Below, one piece after another: positions 58,746-64,000 of a stretch of 64,000 nucleotides of DNA; within the stretch, counting starts at the first letter, position 1; every line of letters starts with the position of its first letter. This stretch comes from Paenibacillus azoreducens (GTDB taxonomy: Bacteria; Bacillota; Bacilli; Paenibacillales; Paenibacillaceae), in the NCBI RefSeq assembly GCF_021654775.1, contig NZ_AP025343.1, positions 1,116,001-1,180,000 on the forward strand. Reading direction: 5' to 3'. Under the pieces are notes generated by a model. That model had not been told where the DNA came from. It ran no database searches and was given only the letters and a program-made list of their open reading frames with translations. Both the position numbers and the translations under genes were made by a program.

Positions 58746-60110
58746 TTAACGTGAATGAACTTTTTCGCCCTGCACCCAGACTTCGCGGATATGTTCAGGC
58801 CGGGTCAGGTACATAATTTTTTGGAAAACGTCATGTAAATCTTCATTTTCGTTAAAGATCGGCAATTTAGCGGATGGCAGCTTGGTATCGATGACCTGCA
58901 CATCCCATGCATAGTTTTCTTGAATGCGGCCGATGGGTAAGCTTAAGCTTTCGCCGCCGCCGGCCGTAGCAAGATAGAACGCTTCGTCAACCGTAATACG
59001 TGATCCCGGCACGCCGCGTTCTTTGGCAGAAAGGGCAGGGTTAACGCCATCCTCCAGCATTCTGGAAGAGATGACAGCTTGCCTGATGTTATCGAAAAGA
59101 CTGGGTGAGAATCCTCCTGAAATATCGGTCCCGAGGCCAATCTCCACGCCCTTGGCATGAAAATGAGCTACGGGAATGACGCTATTGGCAAAATAGGCGT
59201 TGGATATTGGACAATGGGCAATAGCCGTTCCCGTTTCGGCAAATAAATCCGCATCATCATCGTTCAGGAAATTGCAATGTGCCATGACGGACTTATCGCG
59301 CAGCAGGCCAAAATCATGCAGGGCAAAGGCATCATTTTTCTGGAATCGATCTTGAACATAACCATGTGCCCAGTCGCTTTCGCTGCAGTGTGATTGCACA
59401 TACGCGTCATATTTTTCCGCCAGCTCGCCCAAACCTTTTAAAGCCTCATCTGTGCAGCTTGGAATGAACCGGGGCGTCACGACGGGAAAAACGCCTTGTT
59501 TCGTGGTTTTGGATAATTCTTTTACAGCGAGAATAAATTCTTCCGTGTCGGCCAGTGCTGTCCGGCTGTCGGCGTCGCGGTAGTTTTCCGGATTTTGCTC
59601 CGGATCGTCCATGACCACTTTCCCGACGAGTCCGCGTTGGCCTTTCTCGGCGCATATTTCGGCTAACAATAAACTTGCTTCTTTATGAACGGTTGCAAAA
59701 TAAAGGGCTGTCGTCGTACCGTTGGCGAGCAGGGTGCCGACCAAATCATCGTAGACCTCCTGCGCAAACTCGAGATCCGAGAACTTGGATTCAAGCGGGA
59801 AGGTATACGTATTCAGCCAATCATAGAGCGGGATGTCCAATGCCGTTCCGGATTGGGCCCATTGCGGCGCATGAACATGCAAGTCGACAAATCCGGGCAA
59901 TAGATACTGGCCTTCAGCTAACTGACGGAAGTTGTCTTTGCCTTGATAAGCATCCAGCAATGGGTGATAGTCGGGATCGTCTGGCGCTACGACTTTTTCA
60001 ATCATTCCGTCACGATTGATGCAGAACAGATGGTCTTTTAATATTTGAGTTTCTTTGGAAGATTTGCTAGAAAATGCAGTACCTCGAAACAATTGCATAT
60101 GTTTATCCAT
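58746..60110 (-). CDS. guaD: Guanine deaminase
   Basis: A 454-residue amidohydrolase-superfamily enzyme that converts guanine to xanthine. Zinc-site motifs are LPGFVDLHVHAPQ, then HCSESDWAHGYV, MAHCNFLNDDDADL and GLGTDISGGFSPSL. The guanine-recognition segment TPRFIPSCTDEAL is typical of GuaD. The length matches the large amidohydrolase-type guanine deaminase rather than the small CDA-type enzyme of Bacillus subtilis. AAGGCGG precedes the ATG. It is paired with an NCS2 permease downstream. Confidence 0.92.
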   Translation of the reverse strand: MDKHMQLFRGTAFSSKSSKETQILKDHLFCINRDGMIEKVVAPDDPDYHPLLDAYQGKDNFRQLAEGQYLLPGFVDLHVHAPQWAQSGTALDIPLYDWLNTYTFPLESKFSDLEFAQEVYDDLVGTLLANGTTTALYFATVHKEASLLLAEICAEKGQRGLVGKVVMDDPEQNPENYRDADSRTALADTEEFILAVKELSKTTKQGVFPVVTPRFIPSCTDEALKGLGELAEKYDAYVQSHCSESDWAHGYVQDRFQKNDAFALHDFGLLRDKSVMAHCNFLNDDDADLFAETGTAIAHCPISNAYFANSVIPVAHFHAKGVEIGLGTDISGGFSPSLFDNIRQAVISSRMLEDGVNPALSAKERGVPGSRITVDEAFYLATAGGGESLSLPIGRIQENYAWDVQVIDTKLPSAKLPIFNENEDLHDVFQKIMYLTRPEHIREVWVQGEKVHSR

Positions 60111-60550
60111 AAATACCGCCTTAATGTTCGTTTTCTGATTATGTATTTGTTATTATATCCGTTGAAAAATGACAAGTCCATATCTAAATACGAATGATTT
60201 TGTTGAAGTCGTTTACAACATCCTTGCAAATATAAAAGATACATCTTGTTTAAGATTCATTCTTACGACACATTTTTCGCCCCCATCGAATTATTCAGGT
60301 TCATTGTTTTACTGGAAAATACCGCCACAATCACCTTACATAAAATAAGGGAGTTCCCTAAATACTCTCCGAATAATCCCTAAATAATCTCCGATAACTC
60401 CCTAAAAACTCTCTGAAAATCCACTAAAATTTTCTTTTCCTAAATTTAAAATTTCTTTCATTTCTATGATCTTTCTCACATCCTGTGAAATAAAAATCGG
60501 CTAATCTAGAACTGTGATATATTTCACAATGTTTCAGGGGAGGCGTGGAA
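60111..60550. other. Divergent intergenic region before nirB
   Basis: It holds the promoters of guaD (minus) and nirB (plus), a set of short direct repeats (60348-60430, CCCTAAATAxTCTCCGA-like) and an Fnr-type palindrome (60513-60528). No gene is seen. Confidence 0.55.
60513..60528. promoter_or_regulatory. Fnr-type site upstream of nirB
   Basis: TGTGA-TATATT-TCACA matches the Bacillus Fnr box. It lies 23 bases before the nirB start codon, so it could also repress if it overlaps the start of transcription. A looser TCTCACA-TCC-TGTGAAA lies at 60474-60490. Confidence 0.65.
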
Positions 60551-62956
60551 ATGAGAAAGAGATTAGTGATGATTGGCAATGGCATGGCAGGAGCGCGGTG
60601 CATCGAGGAGATTCTTCGCCGCGATCGCGAACGCTTTGATGTAACGATGATTGGGGACGAACCTTATCCAAATTATAACCGCATCATGCTGTCCCCTGTG
60701 CTGCAAGGCAAAACGACTTTCGAAGAAATCACGATCAATGATTGGAATTGGTATCAATCCAATAATATACATTTGCTGACAAATGAGCGCGTCGTGGCTA
60801 TTGACCGGAAGGCTCAGGAGGTTAAGACGGACAAGGGGACTGTCGTTCCTTATGACGAATTGATCATTGCGACAGGATCGAGCGCCTTTATCCTGCCTGT
60901 TCCAGGACATACACTCGAAGGTGTCGTCGGCTTCCGGACGATTGAAGACACGAAAATGATGCTGGAAGCGGCCAAACAATATAAAAAGGCGGTTGTCATC
61001 GGGGGCGGATTGCTTGGGCTGGAAGCGGCGCGCGGTCTGATGAACCAAGGAATGGACGTGCATGTCGTTCATTTGCTGCCGTATTTGATGGAGATGCAGT
61101 TGGACCCGGCAGCCGCGAAGCTGCTGCAGCGGGACCTTGAAGCTCAGGGCATGAAGTTCCTGATGGAGAAAAAAACGTCGGAAATTTACGGTGACGGGCG
61201 GGTTCAAGGACTTAGATTCGAAGACGGAACAAGCGTCGAATGCGATCTCGTCGTGATGGCCGTCGGCATCCGTCCGAATATTGCGCTTGCGCGCGAAGCG
61301 GAGCTCGCAGTAGGCCGGGGCATTCAAGTCAATGACGTCATGCAGACGTCGGACCCTAACGTTTATGCGGTCGGCGAATGCGCCGAACACCGCGGAATTG
61401 CCTATGGGCTGGTGGCGCCGCTATATGAACAGGGAGTCGTGCTTGCGGATCATTTAACGGGCCGGTCAACGGAAGGGTATCATGGCAGCGTGTTGTCCAC
61501 GCAGTTGAAGGTGGCGGGCTGCGATCTGTTTAGCGGTGGGGAAATTCATGCCGATGAGAATACGAAAGCGATTGTCGTTCAGGACGAATTCGCCGGAGCC
61601 TATAAAAAAGTGCTGGTTCGCGACGGGAAGGTTGTCGGCGTCGTTCTCTACGGGGATGTGTCGGATGGCACGCGGCTGTTCAACATGCTGAAAAAAGGAA
61701 GCGACATTCAGGAATATACGAGCGCATCCGTGCTGCATAAGGCCGGGGAAGATGGCGGGCTGGATGTCGCATCGATCAGCGCCAATGAGACGATTTGCGG
61801 CTGCAATGGGGTGACTAAAGGAACCATCGTCGGCGCAATCCTTGAGAACGGATTGACCACTTTTGATGAAGTGAAATCGCTGACGAAAGCCGGCGGTTCG
61901 TGCGGCAAATGCCGCGGCATGGTCGAAGCGATCCTTGCGCATACGCTCGGTGATAAATTCGATGCATCGGCGCAAAAGGCGGCAGGCATGTGCGGCTGCA
62001 CGACGCTATCCCGTGATGAAGTGGTCGCTGCGATTCGGGAGAAAGGACTGCAATCGCCACGGGAAGTGCGCATGGTCCTCGGGTTTAAGCATGAGGAAGG
62101 CTGCTCGAAATGCCGTCCGGCGCTGAACTATTATTTGCGGATGCTGCGTCCCGAGACGTATGCCGACGACAAGGCCTCGCGCTACGTTAACGAGCGGATG
62201 GAGGGCAATATTCAGAATGATGGCACCTTCTCCGTCATTCCGCGGATGTACGGCGGAACAACGACGCCGGAGGATCTGATCCGCATCGGCGAGGTGGCGA
62301 AGAAATACGAGGTGCCGCTGGTCAAAATCACGGGCGCCAGCCGGATCGGCCTGTACGGCGTGAAAAAAGAGGATGTGCCGAAGGTATGGGAAGAGCTTGA
62401 GATGCGTTCGGGATATGCCTATTCCAAATCGCTGCGCAACGTCAAATCGTGTGTCGGATCGAGATTTTGCCGCTTTGGCACGCAGGATTCGTTAGGGCTT
62501 GGCATCCGGCTCGAGCAGGAAATCGAGATGGTCGACACGCCGCACAAAATGAAAATGGGCGTTACGGGCTGTCCGCGGAACTGCGCCGAGGTGTTGACGA
62601 AGGATTTTGGCGTGGTTTGCGTAGAGAACGGATATCAGCTTTATTTTGGCGGAAACGGCGGTACCGAAGTCCGGGAATGCGACAGCTTGACGACCGTGGC
62701 AACGGAGGAAGAAGTGATTCGTTTTGCTAAAGCTTACGTCCAACTGTACCGGGAAACAGGCATCTATGGCGAACGCACGGCCCCTTGGGTGAACCGGATG
62801 AGTCCGGATTGGGTGCGCCAAATGCTGGCCGATGAAGCGGAAGTCACTGTGCTGAATGACCGATTCGAAGCGGCGAAAAGAACCTATAGCGAAGCGTGGA
62901 AAGCCGCGCTTGAAAACGAGGAACGCCGCAGCATGTATACGGTGGAAAAACCATAA
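60551..62956 (+). CDS. nirB: NADH-dependent nitrite reductase, large subunit
   Basis: An 801-residue enzyme that reduces nitrite to ammonium. N-terminal FAD/NADH domains (MIGNGMAGARCIEEIL, IGGGLLGLEAARGL, NVYAVGECAEHRGIAYG) are followed by two BFD-like [2Fe-2S] domains (ICGCNGVTKGTIV ... GSCGKCR and MCGCTTLSRDEVV ... GCSKCRPAL). The siroheme/[4Fe-4S] reductase part has SCVGSRFCRFGTQDS and GVTGCPRNCAEV. GGGGAGGCGTGGAA favours the ATG at 60551. The duplicated BFD domain suits Firmicute NirB. It heads nirB-nirD-transporter. Confidence 0.95.
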   Translation: MRKRLVMIGNGMAGARCIEEILRRDRERFDVTMIGDEPYPNYNRIMLSPVLQGKTTFEEITINDWNWYQSNNIHLLTNERVVAIDRKAQEVKTDKGTVVPYDELIIATGSSAFILPVPGHTLEGVVGFRTIEDTKMMLEAAKQYKKAVVIGGGLLGLEAARGLMNQGMDVHVVHLLPYLMEMQLDPAAAKLLQRDLEAQGMKFLMEKKTSEIYGDGRVQGLRFEDGTSVECDLVVMAVGIRPNIALAREAELAVGRGIQVNDVMQTSDPNVYAVGECAEHRGIAYGLVAPLYEQGVVLADHLTGRSTEGYHGSVLSTQLKVAGCDLFSGGEIHADENTKAIVVQDEFAGAYKKVLVRDGKVVGVVLYGDVSDGTRLFNMLKKGSDIQEYTSASVLHKAGEDGGLDVASISANETICGCNGVTKGTIVGAILENGLTTFDEVKSLTKAGGSCGKCRGMVEAILAHTLGDKFDASAQKAAGMCGCTTLSRDEVVAAIREKGLQSPREVRMVLGFKHEEGCSKCRPALNYYLRMLRPETYADDKASRYVNERMEGNIQNDGTFSVIPRMYGGTTTPEDLIRIGEVAKKYEVPLVKITGASRIGLYGVKKEDVPKVWEELEMRSGYAYSKSLRNVKSCVGSRFCRFGTQDSLGLGIRLEQEIEMVDTPHKMKMGVTGCPRNCAEVLTKDFGVVCVENGYQLYFGGNGGTEVRECDSLTTVATEEEVIRFAKAYVQLYRETGIYGERTAPWVNRMSPDWVRQMLADEAEVTVLNDRFEAAKRTYSEAWKAALENEERRSMYTVEKP

Positions 62957-62971
62957 CGGGGAGGGAGCCGC

Positions 62972-63322
62972 ATGAGCGCTACAAAGGAAATGGTGAAAGT
63001 CATAAAGCTGGAGGATCTGAAGCCGCAAATCGGCAAGGAGGTTCAGGTGCTGGATCAATCGATCGCATTATTCCTGCTGTCAAACGGCGAGGTGCGCGCC
63101 GTGAGCAACCGGTGCCCGCATAAAAACGGGCCGCTGGCCGAGGGGATCGTATCGGGTGAATTCGTTTTTTGCCCGCTGCATGACTGGAAAATCTCGCTGA
63201 CAACCGGTGAAGTACAGAAGCCGGATGACGGCTGCATCGCAACATACGAGACGGCGATTATTGACGGTTATGTCTACATTGGGGGGCTGAGGCAGCATGA
63301 AAAACACGATACAAGTCGTTGA
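62972..63322 (+). CDS. nirD: Nitrite reductase small subunit (Rieske type)
   Basis: A 116-residue Rieske-fold protein with both cluster motifs, CPHKNGPL and CPLHDWK, so it should bind a [2Fe-2S] cluster, unlike the enterobacterial NirD that lacks ligands. It partners NirB in the cytoplasm. GGGGAGGGAGCC precedes the ATG, 15 bases after nirB. The following transporter gene starts inside its 3' end. Confidence 0.93.
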   Translation: MSATKEMVKVIKLEDLKPQIGKEVQVLDQSIALFLLSNGEVRAVSNRCPHKNGPLAEGIVSGEFVFCPLHDWKISLTTGEVQKPDDGCIATYETAIIDGYVYIGGLRQHEKHDTSR

Positions 63323-64000
63323 AAATGCGGGTGTGGGCAAGGTCAATCTCATGAACCGGAGTTTGGGCAAGTACCTCGTCTCTTCCATGCTGGCCGGCTT
63401 ATTCGTCGGGCTTGGCATCATTCTGATTTTTACGATTGGCGGAATGCTCGCTCCCGCTCATGCGCCGAGCACGAAGATCGTGATGGGGATCAGCTTCGGC
63501 ATTGCCCTGAGTCTTGTCATCATGGCCGGGTCGGAGCTGTTTACCGGGAATAACTTCGTCATGATGGTCAGTACGTTGAACAAAAAAACGACCTGGCTGG
63601 ATACCTTCAAAATTTGGCTTTACAGCTATGCCGGCAATTTTGCCGGTTCCATGCTGGTCGCGGCGATTTTCGTTTTTACCGGGCTTGCGAAGGGCGGCAC
63701 GGCCGACTTCATCAACAACGCCGCGAGCGCGAAGATGAATGCGCCGTTTATGGAGCTGTTCATGCGCGGCATTTTATGTAATACGCTCGTCTGTCTCGCG
63801 GTTTGGTGTTCCATGAAGCTGAAGGAAGAGATGGCGAAGCTGGTCATGATTTTCTGGTGCCTATTCGCTTTCATCACTTCAGGGTTCGAGCACAGCGTGG
63901 CGAATATGACGCTTCTGTCGGTTTCTCTGTTCATCCCGCATCCGGAGACGGTTTCGTGGGCAGGGCTGGCCGCGAATTTGATTCCGGTCACCCTTGGCAA
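63297..64000 (+). CDS. nirC: Formate/nitrite transporter family protein, cut by window end
   Basis: At least 234 residues, running off the window with no stop. It begins MKNTIQVVENAGVGKVNLMN and has several membrane spans; AGSELFTGNNFVMM and GNFAGSMLVAA, then TSGFEHSVANMTL, are FNT-family hallmarks (the last with the conserved central His). It should move nitrite (or formate) across the membrane for NirBD. The ATG at 63297 lies 26 bases inside nirD, after GGGGGGCTGAGG. Confidence 0.88.
   Translation, partial: MKNTIQVVENAGVGKVNLMNRSLGKYLVSSMLAGLFVGLGIILIFTIGGMLAPAHAPSTKIVMGISFGIALSLVIMAGSELFTGNNFVMMVSTLNKKTTWLDTFKIWLYSYAGNFAGSMLVAAIFVFTGLAKGGTADFINNAASAKMNAPFMELFMRGILCNTLVCLAVWCSMKLKEEMAKLVMIFWCLFAFITSGFEHSVANMTLLSVSLFIPHPETVSWAGLAANLIPVTLG

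Noticed and set aside
1..64000. rRNA, tRNA, integrase or insertion-sequence transposase genes
   Set aside because: None was recognised on either strand, so the toxin array is not labelled as a prophage or integrative element.

Overview
The window looks like chromosomal DNA from a Paenibacillus-type, low-to-mid GC Gram-positive spore former. The evidence is strong GGAGG-type ribosome binding sites, frequent GTG/TTG starts, a Spo0E-like phosphatase, a ComP/ComA-like two-component pair, a DUF4280 PAAR-like protein beside VgrG/gpD-like spike proteins, and a Tet(L)-type efflux gene with its leader peptide. All calls come from reading the sequence and from memory of protein families; no database search was run.

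Layout. 1-3.0 kb holds housekeeping-like and small genes. 3.1-21.4 kb, almost all on the minus strand, is the standout region. A spike operon (VgrG-like, pentapeptide protein, two uncharacterised proteins, PAAR-like DUF4280 protein, second VgrG-like protein) ends in a VgrG with a C-terminal polymorphic toxin and its immunity gene. Downstream lies an AT-rich array of orphan toxin-tail/immunity cassettes. Most tails keep the same roughly 70-100 residue linker found before the toxin of the full-length VgrG. The tails include a CdiA-CT-like family (two copies, one broken), a possible PD-(D/E)xK nuclease, a deaminase that has lost one zinc-binding cysteine, and an HNH nuclease remnant. Immunity genes include YezG-like, SUKH, Imm47-like, Imm3-like and CdiI-like types. 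Repeated terminators and a repeated intergenic motif punctuate the array, and a 1.1 kb block of it is duplicated. The likely role is a silent store from which the VgrG toxin tip is swapped by recombination, with immunity kept against former or related toxins. No sheath, tube or baseplate genes are in the window.

21.5-31.9 kb carries a TetR gene, a truncated LLM oxidoreductase, an esterase, a DNA glycosylase, a WYL regulator divergent from a VOC protein, a CPBP protease, and a ComP/ComA-like pair. 32.4-40.2 kb carries two MFS exporters (one Tet(L)-like with a translational attenuator), Lrp and TetR regulators, and a DUF2268 protein.

40.6-56.0 kb is a higher-GC metabolic block: a ROK regulator, a three-gene ABC importer, a secreted PIG-L deacetylase, an argininosuccinate-lyase homologue overlapping a BadF-type sugar kinase, an AraC regulator and two overlapping Gfo/Idh/MocA oxidoreductases. 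It could be a route for import and breakdown of an N-acylated amino-sugar conjugate (inference). 56.7-60.1 kb is purine salvage (NCS2 permease, guanine deaminase). 60.5-64.0 kb is nirB-nirD and a nitrite transporter that runs off the end, preceded by an Fnr-type site.

A family of four-armed inverted repeats beginning TCTAACG is scattered at five intergenic sites from 32 kb onward, and two copies flank the purine permease in opposite orientation.
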